The translations under genes were made by a program, and so were the position numbers. From NCBI GenBank assembly GCA_963662155.1, contig OY759270.1:9787461-9851460 (forward strand): a stretch of DNA of 64,000 bases. The letters are read 5' to 3'. This document shows positions 41,080 through 54,339 of the stretch, piece by piece. The notes under the pieces are model-generated. The model was not told the origin of the DNA, did not search any database, and saw only the letters and a program-made list of their open reading frames with translations. Within the stretch, counting starts at the first letter, position 1. Each line of letters opens with the position of its first letter. This DNA is from Lamellibrachia columna (lineage: Eukaryota > Annelida > Polychaeta > Sabellida > Siboglinidae).

Positions 41080-41970
41080 ATGTAAAGGTAACTTTTATTG
41101 TGCAGTATCCAGTCCATAAGTACTTTACACTTCAACCAGTAGACCTGTTCATACCATCACCAACTCTACTTCAGTCATGCTGCAATTACCGCACAAAAAA
41201 GACTATTCTTTCACAGACATCCACCGCTGTACATAGCCAGGTACTCATTTATACAGCTGAGTGAATTGTTTTATACATTTAAAAAATAATATTTATATAT
41301 ATATAAATGTATATTTAAACGTAATAATCAAACTATGTGATTGTAAATAAAAATATAAATAAATTTATTAGTACATACAGTCTTTACCTTTTAAAATGTA
41401 CACTTCAACTTGTTTTCAATGACATCACACTTCCATATCTCTGTTTGTTTACCTAAACTCAGCTAGAATCAGTAGACAGCATCAGGTCTCCTGGTCAGAA
41501 AGTGATTTGATTTAGTCACAGAGGGCACTGGTGTTTAGCCACAAAAGTTATACCAACAAGTATAAATCTGGGGAATCCAAATCGAAACAGCCCAAGACCG
41601 AAGAAACCACTGCAGGGAATCAACAACTCCAGAGTGGTAGATGTGACGACGTCTGTTAGGTCATCCCTTCACTGAAGAATGTGTTCGCTGTCAGGAGATG
41701 AAACCAGGAGATGTTGTCAATATTCAACATACATACACAAGTGAAGGGGTGTTGTGGCACTCAGTGTTTCTAGCCATGGAGACTGGAAGGACAGCTCTGT
41801 ACACACTGGTAACAGGAGGGTTTACATTCCAATGTCCCATGGTCAGCTGGGTCAATCCCAAACTGATACTGCCTACAAACTAGGCTCCCGTTGACCATCT
41901 GCTGGGTAGACAAAGCTGTTAAGGACCTTTCCCAATATAAACTAGAAGGCAAAATCATCAGCTTCTAAAT
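41080..41970. other. Unassigned stretch
   Basis: A small plus frame (41698-41883) and its antisense (41958-41770) overlap, and neither has a recognisable domain. I see nothing else. Confidence 0.3.
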
Positions 41971-41977
41971 AGCAAAT

Positions 41978-42186
41978 AACCTTGTTACTGCTATTATAAT
42001 TTATTGTATTTAAATATATATATATATATAATATGTTATTGCTATTATAATATATTGTATTTAAATATATATATATATATATATATATAATATGTTATTG
42101 CTATTATAATATATTGTATTTAAATATATGTACATATATATATATATATATTTAAATACAATCAATTATAATAGCAATAACAAGGT
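41978..42186. repeat. Fold-back AT repeat
   Basis: Three direct copies of tgttattgctattataat-atattgtatttaaatatatat are followed by one inverted copy (atttaaatacaatcaattat and onward to aacaagg at 42184). A large hairpin can form. Confidence 0.85.
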
Positions 42187-42196
42187 AAGCATGAAT

Positions 42197-42234
42197 GTGC
42201 TGGTGCCTTTCAGGTGGCATGTATGGGTGACTGG

Positions 42235-42277
<43 letters not shown>

Positions 42278-42298
42278 GTATATATGCATGTATATGTA

Positions 42299-42337
<39 letters not shown>

Positions 42338-42401
42338 TAATATATATATATATATATACACACACCCAGTCACCCTGCATGCATGCATGGGTGACTGGGT
42401 G

Positions 42402-42473
<72 letters not shown>

Positions 42474-42666
42474 CATGTATATGTCAGTCATATATATTAG
42501 TCCTGTTACTGGGTCTTCGGACCTGTTGGAACTGAATAAAATACAATAAACTACATATATATATATATATAAATATATATATACACACGCACACACGCAC
42601 ACACGCACACACGCACACACACACACACACAATCATCCATGCATGCCACCTAAAAATCACCAGCAC
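42197..42666. repeat. Microsatellite block with inverted flanks
   Basis: (AT)n and (AC)n tracts are enclosed by about 35-bp inverted repeats (42197-42231 and 42632-42666, gtgctggtg…aggtggcatg…atgg). Internal gggtgactgggtgt motifs occur in both orientations at about 42225, 42360 and 42390. It looks like a mobile or self-propagating microsatellite unit. Confidence 0.8.
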
Positions 42667-43339
42667 AGTTCCTCTGCCAAGAACTTAAAAGAGTCTTTCC
42701 CCAGATGTCCAAGGACCATATCTCAAGGTTTCACCCCATTACCTAACTCTCAGCTATGTAAACTCACCCCCCATGAGTGTTAATGCATTTGAAACTGTTC
42801 ACTGTAGATGTTTTGCCCCCTAAGCCACTGGGGGTCTGATTCAATGTAATACATCACAGCAATTTGCCTAATTTAAGGATTGACCAGTGACTGACCAGTG
42901 ACTGGCCATGACCAGTTTGGATTGCAGTAAGTGTTTCAGTGTCCACTGGGCTTTAGATCAAGCACACATATGGCTGTAAATATTTAGACAACATTCTGAC
43001 AGTGTGTCTAAACACCTGCATTAGACCAGCAGACTTGGCCAGAATATAAACACACCTATCCAGCTACAGTGCTGCAGACACGTGTTCCTTGTCACCTCTG
43101 TACTTCAGGTGTTGCTTTCATTCTCAACATCTCATTAGAAATGGACTCACTCACTAAATGATAAGAACAGGAACCCAGGATGCATCACTTAGTGTGTGTC
43201 AATGTCCCTGCTCACCTCTGCTGGTTCTCATGGTTGTGAGCGCGATGTGCGTGAGTGCATGCGTGTGCGTGTGCGCGTGCATGTTTTATTACATGTATTA
43301 TGTTATATTGCTTTGGAATTCCCCTGCCTTTTATATACT

Positions 43340-43368
43340 ACATATATATATATATATATTATATATAC

Positions 43369-43446
<78 letters not shown>
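43340..43446. repeat. (AT)n microsatellite
   Basis: AT repeats with two acat interruptions, ending in a short (AC)n. Confidence 0.95.
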
Positions 43447-43451
<5 letters not shown>

Positions 43452-43572
43452 TACATAATTTATGACATATCTTAAATTCAATATATAACATGCATATTTT
43501 ACTAAAATTTTACATATACAACTTTGTTATCTTGAATATTAATAACTTGAACCATTAGCACGGTCCCATTGC

Positions 43573-43636
43573 AACTTGAATTTGGATGGAAGTCATGTTT
43601 TTACTAAAAAACATGACTTCCATCCAACTTCGAGTT
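43573..43636. other. Hairpin, 30-bp arms
   Basis: Arms 43573-43602 and 43607-43636 are inverted with two mismatches, around a 4-nt loop (acta). The stem core is ttggatggaagtcatgtttt. Confidence 0.9.
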
Positions 43637-43639
43637 GGT

Positions 43640-45300
43640 CATAGTTTTAAAACATGTAACTTGTATGACTTTATGTAGATATACAAAGCAATATAAATCT
43701 CTATTGCACCTTAGAAAAAATAAATTATACATATAAATTACAATCATAATTTATTATCTGCATAGTAGCTACAAATCTCCATCGAACAATTAAGCAAATA
43801 ATACGATCTACCGCCATGAAATCAGAACTGTAATGGAGAATCAGCGTAGTTGGGTAGGGGCCATGACAGCTCCAACAAAACAACCAAATGTGTCAGAACA
43901 GATGACAGCACACGTGCACCAACAATAAATTCTAGAATTTAGAGGCAGTTCTCTGGAATTCCAGGTCAGGGAATTATTCTGGGCACCTGGCTTGGCACTG
44001 TATCAGATTGACCTTGATCATAATGGATGCTGTAAAGGCCAGGGCATATGGGGGAATGATTGATAAGTTAGGAGGCCTGTAAGGTGGGGGGTCAGTACAT
44101 CTATGGCACCCCCAAGTGATGACTCCAGTCAGAACTAGTTGCCCTCTCACAGGGGGAGGGGTCACTGTAGGCCTACTACCTGTACTCTTTACTGCTGCAC
44201 TTTATTAGGTGATAGATAGAAAAACCATTATTTCATCAGTCAATGGTGTGACGTATAAAGCGTTTACCACAACACAATTCTTGTCTCATTCAACGACAGC
44301 ACAATTTGTTAAAAGAACAAATCCGATAATTTTTATCGTCAAATCATGTTATATAGTATAAACTAATATCTATTCTAATATCTCAAATGTGTTTTACTGA
44401 ATGACAATGTTTTTCACTGTTATCTGTTCAATTTTAATATTTCGAGGTGAATATCATGTTTACATTGCATGCAGATGGGACATAATTTTATGGGTGTTAA
44501 TTGATACGGCAATCACATGACCCAGTGAATGCTTGACCCCAATAAACTGTCCACAGGTATTGGAAGTTGTCAACAAGTACCTATGAACGTACAGATGTTT
44601 AATTAATTTTAAATATGGACTGTTTTGCCAAAGAGAAAGAATATAGTCATCAGCCATACTGTTTAAACATAAAGGTGGCGTTAATTAAGGAAATTAATCT
44701 GCACTGTTCATGTAAATATATTTTTAATGTAGTCAGTAGACACCATGTTAACACAAAGAAACTGCCCTAAAAGGCAAACATCCTGTAGACATACAGACTT
44801 CACTTCTAAGCTCATAACTGTAGACAGTTAAATCCATCATTCCCTAGAAATGGACCCAGTGGTCAGTCTAGACTGGCCAAGTGTGAGCACAGATAAGTGG
44901 ACACATTCCCCTGACCATCTATCACTGACCAGTGCTTTGGTCAACTGTCCAAGGATTCACAGCTTTAATAATATCTTCACCACTTAACTTTTCTGTACTG
45001 AGCCAACAGAGAAAATTATCTGGATTATACATTTCTTAAATAATTTGTATTATTTATTGTAGTTTTTGTATTTGTTGTTGTGGTATATATTAAGCAATAA
45101 ATTAAATAATTACGTATTACTGTCATTATTTTGTTGTTGTTATTATTATTATGCTGAGTCCAAGTCAGGCAGCTATTCCTCAAATTATTAGCTTTATGCA
45201 ATAATTTATATTATTATTAATATTACACTGAATTAGAGGAAGGAGACAACAATGTTTAAGTTTGAAGTTCATAAATTCTTAGTCCCATTAGTTGACTGGC
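43640..45300. other. Gene-free stretch
   Basis: No exon or domain is recognised. Open frames are short and antisense to one another. Confidence 0.35.
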
Positions 45301-45317
45301 TTATGCTGGTTATAAAG

Positions 45318-45632
45318 TAGCCCTCTTCCTATAAAGTAACCCCCTTCCTATAAAGTAACCCCCTTCCTATAAAGTAACCTCCTTCCTATAGAGTAGCCCC
45401 CTTCCTATAAAGTAACCCCCTTCCTATAAAGTAACCCACTTCCTATAAAGTAGCCCCCTTCCTATAAAGTAGCCCTCTTCCTATAAAGCAACCCCCTTCC
45501 TATAAAGTAACCCCCTTCCTATAAAGTAGCCCCCTTCCTATAAAGTAGCCCCCTTCCTATAAAGTAGCCCTCTTCCTATAAAGCAACCCCCTTCTTATAA
45601 AGTAACCCCCTTCCTATAAAGTAGCCCCCTTC
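45318..45632. repeat. 19-bp minisatellite, about 16 copies
   Basis: The unit is tataaagtaacccccttcc, alternating with tataaagtagcccccttcc and rarer variants. Each unit carries a TATAAA word. Confidence 0.95.
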
Positions 45633-45639
45633 CCTACCT

Positions 45640-46980
45640 GCCTGGCAAACAAGAAAGAAGAAGTCTTTGTTTATTGTATTTTCTATAAAACATTCAAAGC
45701 GTTTCATATTATTAATTAATAAAAAATTTATCAAAAATATATATGATAAAAGTCAAGGGAAAAACAGTAAAAAGTTAAATAGAGAAGAACAATATGGAAC
45801 TAAAAATTTTTTAATAAATAAAAAATAGTCATTCCTTTTCATGATAAACATAATAATGTATTACCAATGTGACGAACATATTAAAATCAATCTCAAGTTG
45901 AGAAGATCTAATGTATTCCTACACTTCAAAGATTCAATTAACCAGACCTGTCACAAGAAGAGGGTAGAACTGATAAGAACACATAAATGCAGTATCATCT
46001 TCACAGATCTGCCTGCAGAAATAGTTTCAGCCACAGCCGGGAGTCCCTTACTTCACAAACCAGCCCCCCTGAAGCATTCCTGTCCAGTGTCCAGGAACAT
46101 GATCTAGTTTTACCACTTCTAGGAACTCTATCCCCAGAAATACACTGTGTTTCCCTGCCAAAGTGGTGGCGTAGTCAGTTGTTGTTGTGGCCTACACCTG
46201 CTTGTTTAATATCTCAATAAATGGCCAGCACCAAGCAGTAGGCTGCCACACTGTGTGATTGATACCGATATCAACAAAGCCAACGAGGCATCTGTTTATG
46301 TTATCACTGACCCTCCAGGTTTAACAACTGTGGTGTGACCAAAACCCATAACTGTGCCGCCTTAACCCCTTTCATCTCCCCTTGATTGGCTTGGTCAGTG
46401 CTCTGTCCACTACTGTGTCCACACAAACACTGGACATCAGCAGGCAATATCAAAAGGCAATGTCCTCCATATTAAAGCGCAGTGATTAGTAACCCCTGTT
46501 TTGATTAACCCCATTGTTTTGAGGATCACCAGCCTCATTAACCATGGACAAACGGGGGTCAAAGGTCGCCAGAGGGAAGCGAATAAATAACAAGCAGTTG
46601 TCAGGAGTGATAATTGTGATGGTCATCAAAGGGGAATCCTGCTGTTCCGACGCATTACGCAAGGGACAATGGGCTGTGACAAGGGTCTTCCACATGTTTA
46701 ACTGACTGTTGTTCTCTAGTGAAGCAGAAATCAGCATTGCCCCACCCACTAGGAGGGTAAATACCCATACCCTACAAGCACCCTACCGACAATGGAATAC
46801 AAACCACAATTATGATAGATTAGATTAGTGTATGGTAAACTAGACCCATTCAACAAATCAATACTGGCTGCCTTCCAACCACTCAGAAATGAAAAGAAAA
46901 CAGGGCTTTCTTCCTAAGCATAGAAAGTGTACGGTTGGGACAAAATTCCCACGGGGGAATTTTGTACTTTGATTATCTTC
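45640..46980. other. Gene-free stretch
   Basis: Small overlapping frames (45841-46107 on plus, 46749-46486 on minus) have no recognisable content. Confidence 0.35.
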
Positions 46981-46984
46981 AATG

Positions 46985-47240
46985 GCCCCCTTGTCCACAT
47001 TTCCTTTTCGTCCTCTGCTTCAGCTCCCTCTCCTCCTAAGCTTCCCTTCCCACATACCCCAATGTCTCTCCTTCCTTCTCTTCATGCTCTTCTCTTCTCC
47101 TAGTCTTCCCACCAGCATTTCCACCCCACTCTTCCCATTTCCTCTGCTACTCCATTTCCTCTCTTTTCCACCATTAGCTATCTTCCTACACTCCCATTCC
47201 TTCTTATTCTTCCTCTCCTCCCCTCCCCTCCATTTTCAGG
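46985..47240 (+). other. Polypyrimidine tract, about 250 nt
   Basis: The plus strand is overwhelmingly C and T, with few purines, then ends ttttcag|gtaag. It reads open in one frame only because of its composition. Such tracts can form triplex DNA. Confidence 0.7.
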
Positions 47241-47253
47241 TAAGTCAGGGTTT

Positions 47254-47389
47254 CCTATCTGGGGGGCATGGACCCCTTAGGGGCTTCCATGGTGTTCCTG
47301 GGGGGGGTCCTTGGCAAGTTTACATAAATTTTTTGAAGCCTCAGTCATAAAACGGATATTTTGTTGAGGTGAAAAAAGTTTGGGAACCT
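47254..47389. mobile_element. hAT-type MITE (probable)
   Basis: The left end is cagggtttcc…ctggggggcatggacccc. The right end is …aaaaaagtttgggaacc(ttg), whose complement begins caaggttcccaaac. CAGxGGTTCCCAAA ends with a ggggg…gacccc subterminal box are typical of hAT non-autonomous elements. No clear 8-bp target duplication was seen, so boundaries are approximate. Confidence 0.5.
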
Positions 47390-47399
47390 TGTCCTAAAT

Positions 47400-49350
47400 C
47401 ACAGTTGGCATGGAACCAGATCAATCAAGGTAACAAAACTGTCCTATTATGACTCTGCCTGCTGAGAATTTCACAACTAAAATGTATGTGAATTGTTCAT
47501 TTTGCCCAAACAAAAACTCATCAACAAATACCACAAATCACTGAATTACACTCACTGAAACAGAGAGAAAACATTATGATGACAGCTAGACTGCTAAAAC
47601 CAGATTAATTGTCTGTAGTTAATTAAGTAAAACAAATTAAGTAGAATAACACAGCAGTTTAATGTCTAACAGATAACATCATTAGAGCAAACCCTGTCCC
47701 TGATGCAGCAGGAAGTATTGGCATAATGTGTTCCACGCTTCTCCCAGCGTACCCAAGATGGCACTTACAAAGTGAAATCGAGGTGATTATTGGTAATCAA
47801 TTTCAATTTTATTTCCACCGTGTCGTAACAAGTAGAGGACTTAGCGGTGAGAACGTGACAACACAAAAGGCCGACATTCCGACTTATGTGAGATTTAGTC
47901 ATGTTTATCAACCAAATGGCCTTCTTTATGTGCCTTAATCCCAACCCATTTGTTCAGCCAATTGCCTGCAGTCAATTTAGCAGGGCTCATTTTCACCTAC
48001 TTTACGCCTTAGGGGTCCACCCCACCCCACAGGCCACATTAGGCTCTGCTTGTGGACACATGAGGTGGGTGCTAACCCCCTTGAAGTGTGGTCAGTTTCA
48101 CCCTGGCAAGCTTTAATGGTGACCAGCAGTGATCTATGTTTGCTAAGATCAAAGCTAGGTTAAATCATCTGAATTCCATAGACATCAGAGGGATGCTAGG
48201 CAATATAGCACCGAAAGTATATCACCCAGTACTGACTGAAAATAAAATATTAGTTTTATTACAATTAGAAAGTCAGGTTTGACATGTTAATTTTTTAAAC
48301 ATAGATGTTTTAGCTAAAGTGGCATTGATAATTCTGAAAGCTTGCCAGCAGAGTTAGAATTATCATACGTTTTCACAACATTAATTAATGTTACAAAATA
48401 TATTGTAAATTAGTTTTCACGAAAGTGTATGTTTTTTAATACAATTGCTTAAAATCAGCAATACCCGGCATGCACCAACAAAATCACATTCTTGGCAATC
48501 TAACTATGGTAAGTATACTATCTAAATATGGTAAGTAATACTAAGTATACTATCTAAATATGATAAGTATACTACAAAAGGAAGAAAATACTAATAATAT
48601 ATCAAATGAATTTCACTGAAAATTAAATCAAATGCAGAACGATTTCATAGGAACTCAGAACAATATATTTATATCTATGTGTCCTGAAAGCTATGACACT
48701 CAAAATAATAAATTTGGCTGATTTTTAAAGTATCTGAAAACACAGGGTGTTCAATTCCATATGGCCAATATGGTAGCCAGATGTATATTTAACAGCTGTG
48801 ACGAATCTTCCATGTGGCCAGTGGAAGGCTAATCCTCCAGTCTTCAGTGCTTTATTTTCTAGCTGAGGATTTACATCAGATGTGACCTGAGGCAAAACAG
48901 ATCTTTAGGGGTTTAGACTTTCATACTTTCTTTTCATTCCTCCATGATTTCTCGCAGTTTCATATTCATAATCACCAATTATGTAACTGTTGTCTCTCTC
49001 AAGACACCAGATGGAGCTGTTCAAAACATTCAAGGAATAGAGCGCAACGTTGCATCCTCGCTTAAAAGTGTCTGTTTTGTTTTGATGAGTTCGTTATTTT
49101 CGTACTTTTTCTATGGGGGTTTCTACCTTGGGTCAGCAGCTGCCCCTCCAGACTAGGGGTGGGTGCTGACACCAGCCACCAAGGACATTTAAAAGTATAA
49201 AATTATTATTTCAATGTTGTCTGATATTCTGTTGTTTTTCTCCAAACGTGTAATTTCACAGAAATATTATTTTCATGAAACTTTTCATCTTTTGGCAGTT
49301 CTTTGTATGCAAATATTAGTGAAAGATAATTAATTCTGTGTGACAAGCCT
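47400..49350. other. Gene-free stretch
   Basis: No exon or repeat I could support. Small open frames (47726-47938, 48944-49156) lack domains. Confidence 0.35.
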
Positions 49351-50078
49351 TTTGTGACAGCAACAATATAAAACTATGAACATAATATGTCACACACACA
49401 CACACGTGCACGAGCACGCACACACCAAAAACTATTCTTTCTACTTTTTCACACTCCCGGTCTTGCAAAAATTTCAAAACTAACGCACGCACGCATGAAT
49501 ACACACATCTTGTTGAATGAATTCACTACAGCCTTACTACATATGACAAGCAACAGTTGTTGAGAGATTTATTGATTTCTCTAACTCCATATCAGCACAT
49601 CCTGGCCCCATGCAGTGCTGTGTAGAATACAAACCCCTCCTTATCAATCACCTGCCCATCTGATTAGGGCACCTTGACAGTCCCTTTCACTACATCAACT
49701 TGAAAACATCACGATTCCTGGGACCACATCATTTCCATGGCATGGTTACATGCGTGCAGGTGTTTGTAATTTGTATTCTTAACATTTCTATGACTGCATC
49801 CAGGGTTTGCAGGTAGACAGACCCTGGATGTCACGAACACACATCAATCTGCTAGCAAGCTTTCACAGATTCACCTTATTGAGAATAACTGTCCATAAAC
49901 TAGAGATCTTAGATTCATATAACCTGCATGAGTTGTTTTTCCCATTTATTATATTGAAGATCAAAGCTCAGCTTCGTCAAATCGATAGGGAACTTGCCTG
50001 TACTCTATATACTATACTTTACCCTAATTTCTACCTAATTCCAACTGCAATGTACGTTTCACAGAAGTGGGTTTCCAA

Positions 50079-50296
<218 letters not shown>

Positions 50297-50591
50297 ACAA
50301 CTATGCTTTCCTCACTCACAGACATAAGGGAAAACACTGCCAATGGTGATATACTAAATAAAATCCAACTGCATTTTTTTATTTACATATACCCTGGTAA
50401 ATGCATATACCCTGGTCATTATTTTTTTATCTCAACACTGGTTTTATTTTATCTCCATGTACACCAGTGGTTCCAAAGCCAATTTCCATCTGAACACATT
50501 AATGTGAAATAAAAAAATGCAAAAAAAATATATATAAAATTAAACTTCTGGTTCCCAATTTTCTCCCAGTCCCAGTCCCCTTCGACTCACC

Positions 50592-51100
50592 TGCCACACT
50601 GTGCCGCAGTCGCAAGCTTCATGACCAGCCCTGGATATAAATATATGCCACGTATTGTTGCCATCCACACAGCCACATTAGTTCTGTCTATGATACGTAA
50701 CAACTCCGCATCTTCACATAACCACGTGAACACATCTTGTATTCGTGCCAGCATCACCAGCAGCAGCAATATTACCACTAGGGGGCAGCAGTGCCTTCCC
50801 AGAAACCTCATATCTCTTATGGCCAAACAATTCCCTGTCAGTATGTGAACTGAACTTGCAGGTATGCGGGCCGACAAATGCCAGGGCACCTGCGAGCGTC
50901 CATTGCCTCAGTCCCTTCCAGACAAGTTGCCAACACACGAAATACCAATGCGCAAAAACGTCGGGACTTAAAAAAAATTATTTCTGACCTACCTATCATA
51001 GGTAGCTGACAAATCAAGTGCGCAAAACAGAGCTTCAGGAATAATCTGGCTAAACTGCAAAATGTCTTGCCTTTGTCTTGCATCAGGCATAATTTGTTTC
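50592..51100 (-). other. Possible 5' exon or promoter region, unproven
   Basis: A minus open frame (50889-50592) ends at a textbook donor (GTGGCAG|GTGAGT). The area is richer in CpG and holds a perfect CTCF-like motif. The translated text has no recognised domain. It could be an upstream exon of the minus-strand BAK gene (about 15 kb away) or chance. Confidence 0.25.
50775..50788 (+). promoter_or_regulatory. CTCF-like motif, perfect core match
   Basis: CCACTAGGGGGCAG matches the core consensus CCASYAGRKGGCRS at all 14 positions. Confidence 0.6.
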
Positions 51101-51109
51101 TACATTAAC

Positions 51110-52970
51110 GGTGTGTCATAAAATGGATTTTTACATACACTGGATCTGACAGGATACCGTCTTTCTAAAATAACTCTATGGTCACAACAAAAGTGCATGA
51201 CAAAGTGACATTAACTTCACTTGTTGTGATCATGTAAACAAACGTTTTAACTACATTAATTTTTACATTCTAGCATTGTGTTGATTATCGCCCATTAGCA
51301 TTCCATTGACTAATATTGTTTGATTTTGTCCGGCACGACTTTGACCCAGACTCATGCCGAGAGCACTTCCTGTTTCTGGGAACGGGTTCATTGGAACACA
51401 ATGTCTGAGCACAGTAATGAAATACCTGCCTAATGTGTCCGGATCGACAAAGGTAGCAGAGAAAGGCTTCATTACACACACCAACAAATCAATGGCTCTG
51501 TACAAATGCACAACAGATCAAACGTGGACTATTGTTGCTGTTCTTGTCGATGCAGACATGTCCCATCACTGCGTCGTGCTGTTAAACCGATTCCCAATTT
51601 CAGGTAGACAGGAAGGTGTACCATAAGTGATTAATGGTTTTGTACCCGAGAGCATGTGCTGCTCCGGTTTTCACAACCGTGTCACGGATAAATGTTGTTT
51701 CGTTCAATGCATATCTCCATGTTATAGTAAATCAGCTGCCTAGTGGAGGGCGCATTTCAGTGACGAACAATGGGCTGAGTGCAACACAGGAATATCAACA
51801 AGTAAATACACATAGCTACCTATCTGTAATATCTGTAATATCTGTCATATCTTCAAATAATGAAAAAAAAATCCCACCTGCAGCCATGTATGATTAACTA
51901 CATGGGGCAAAGAGCTCTCAAACAAAGGGACCTCTTTCAAATATTCAATGGTCTTCACCTTACATTGCGACACATGATTTTTGCTGAAGTTAATCTTTTC
52001 CCGATACAAAAAATCACAAAGCAACTATGTATTTTCAACAAGCAAAGGCACAAAGGTTTCCGTGCTCACAGAAAATTTCATAAATTTGTTTACACTTGTT
52101 GCCATCATGTACAGTACATCATGAGTTCTTGAAAATATGACACCATCTATTCAGACATTTGGGATAACAGAACAACAGGACATCGAAACAGCCATGAAGT
52201 TCACAGCAGCAAAAAATCAAGAAAAAATCATGTAACATACAACATGTGTCAAACATACTGACACGTCTGATTGCATCTGTGCATTCGCTCGCCAATAACT
52301 CAAAGGCATGTGCGATTCCCGAGGGCCATAAGAAGATTCTCATTTAACTGAGTCATTACTGCCTTCAGTCCGAGTAATAGAAATGTTCCATTACATTTCA
52401 TGAGATAACTACTCTGCTAGACACACCGACACGTTGCTGTCAGTGTCATTGTTGAGGCATCCCAATGCGACCTCGCCTAATCCGCGCCACAGCCTCAATC
52501 TGATCACCAGGGCACTCAAGCAATCACCTATTAACCAACTAAGTAGAACCTCTGATGATCTGAGCACCTCCGAATGACAGTTTACGCGGCTGACACGAAT
52601 GAATAGCGACGTCCCCGTCACTTGGCGAAATTACAACTAATGACCGAGCTATGCATTTCGCGAGCGAACATCCGCCCGCAGTTCCTAAATAGAAGCTGCA
52701 CAGAATAATAAAAACAAGTGCCCGTCACTTTCCAAGTCCCCAGGGGAGGGGGCACAGCCGCATTCTGATAGATGTTCCCATTGGCTTTTACAAATCACAC
52801 AACAATGCAAGGCCGTAGAGTGAGTGGATTATGCAACCGACCATAGATTCTATCCAGTCCAGACGACTCAAGCGCATGACTCTCATGGGCGATCAACATG
52901 TGATGACAAATTTAGCTCTGACATTTCATACTTACTTGCATAACAGCACTACGTTCTGAAATGTTATTGA
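51110..52970. other. Unassigned stretch, moderately CpG-rich
   Basis: Several overlapping frames occur on both strands (51354-51626 on plus, 51511-51263 on minus, 52621-52409 on minus). None shows a known domain or consistent splice sites. Confidence 0.3.
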
Positions 52971-52984
52971 CATACGCACATATA

Positions 52985-53042
52985 TGAGAGAGGGAGAGGT
53001 AGAGGGAGATGGAGAGCGAGAGGGAGAAGAGGGAGAGAGATA
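52985..53042. repeat. (GA)n-rich low-complexity tract
   Basis: gagagagggagaggtagagg and similar purine-only sequence. Confidence 0.85.
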
Positions 53043-53094
53043 CAGCGAAGTGATCAGGGGAAAGCAAGATCATTCCAATTGTAGTAAGTGATCA

Positions 53095-53532
53095 AAATGA
53101 ATAAACTGGGATGGTATGTTCCTGAATGAATAAACTGGGATGGTATGTTCCTGAATGAATAAACTGTTATGGTATGTTCCTGAATGAATAAACTGTTATG
53201 GTATATTCCTGAATGAATAAACTGGGATGGTATGTTCCTGAATGAATAAACTGTTATGGTATGTTCCTGAATGAATAAACTGGGATGGTATGTTCCTGAA
53301 TGAAAATGAACTGGGATGGTATGTTCCTGAATGAATAAACTGTTATGGTATATTCCTGAATGAATAAACTGGGATGGTATGTTCCTGAATGAATAAACTG
53401 TTATGGTATGTTCCTGAATGAATAAACTGTTATGGTATATTCCTGAATGAATAAACTGGGATGGTATGTTCCTGAATGAATAAACTGTTATGGTATGTTC
53501 CTGAATGAATAAACTGGGATGGTATGTTCCTG
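53095..53532. repeat. 29-bp minisatellite, about 15 copies
   Basis: The unit is ctgaatgaataaactgggat then ggtatgttc. Two variant types (ctgggat and ctgttat) and a third (tattcc for tgttcc) alternate, suggesting higher-order units. Each unit carries AATAAA. Confidence 0.96.
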
Positions 53533-54261
53533 TGATGAGAAGAGAAGATGATTTTAAAGGTGGTACTGCCTACTGAGCATGAAGATGACGGATGACCTTC
53601 CTCTCTGTCACAATGACTCAACAACGCCAGCAGCCGCCTTGGGGAAAAGCACGCCATACATAAAGAACATCTATAATTCTTTCTTTTTTCAATCAGCATA
53701 TTAAAAGACGGAGGCGGCTAACTCCATGAAACAAGTCCACCGCTGATTGGGCCAATTTGGGCCCACCCAACCAAGGAGCACATTGGCACCTTTATGAGAA
53801 CTGACACAATACACATTCGAATTAACACAATTTACAAACATATGGCAGACAGAGCAGTAAGATAATGAAGTGTCACTGATGCAATAAACTGGACAAAAGT
53901 TAACAAGTGACAGCCTGCAGGGCAATTACTTCCCTACACTGACCAACTGACCCACCCCCTGGACCACTGACCACTGTCCACAACTCACCCACACTCATCT
54001 AATAGAAATTAATTAATATGCCAGACTGATTGATTAAGGAGCACATGGCAAGGGCATTTAGTTACTGGCATGCACAATGCACTGGTCACTGACTGGTCAG
54101 TCTTATGACATGTCTGACAGGTGTAGCCTCTGGCCAGTGTCAGCTGCAACACCTGAGTCCAGTCATTAAGGATGCCTGTACCACAGTGACCAGCCAAGCA
54201 GTATGATTGTTTTGTCAACCGAAGCATGTTGGATATAATTAATATCATCAAAACTGGAGTC

Positions 54262-54335
54262 TGCTCATTCCACAGGCTTGCTCATTCCACAGGCTTGCTC
54301 ATTCCATGGGCTTGCTCATTCCACAGGCTTGCTAC
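54262..54335. repeat. 17-bp tandem repeat, about 4 copies
   Basis: The unit is ttgctcattccacaggc, with one copy reading ccatgggc. Confidence 0.9.
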
Positions 54336-54339
54336 CACA

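Noticed and set aside
46982..47350. 122-codon plus frame rich in Pro, Leu and Ser
   Set aside because: It is a translation of a polypyrimidine tract running into a MITE.
51263..51626. Overlapping 82- and 90-codon frames
   Set aside because: They are antisense to each other with no recognised domain or splice context.
53095..53532. Direct-repeat array considered as CRISPR
   Set aside because: Units are head-to-tail without unique spacers, and the genome is eukaryotic.
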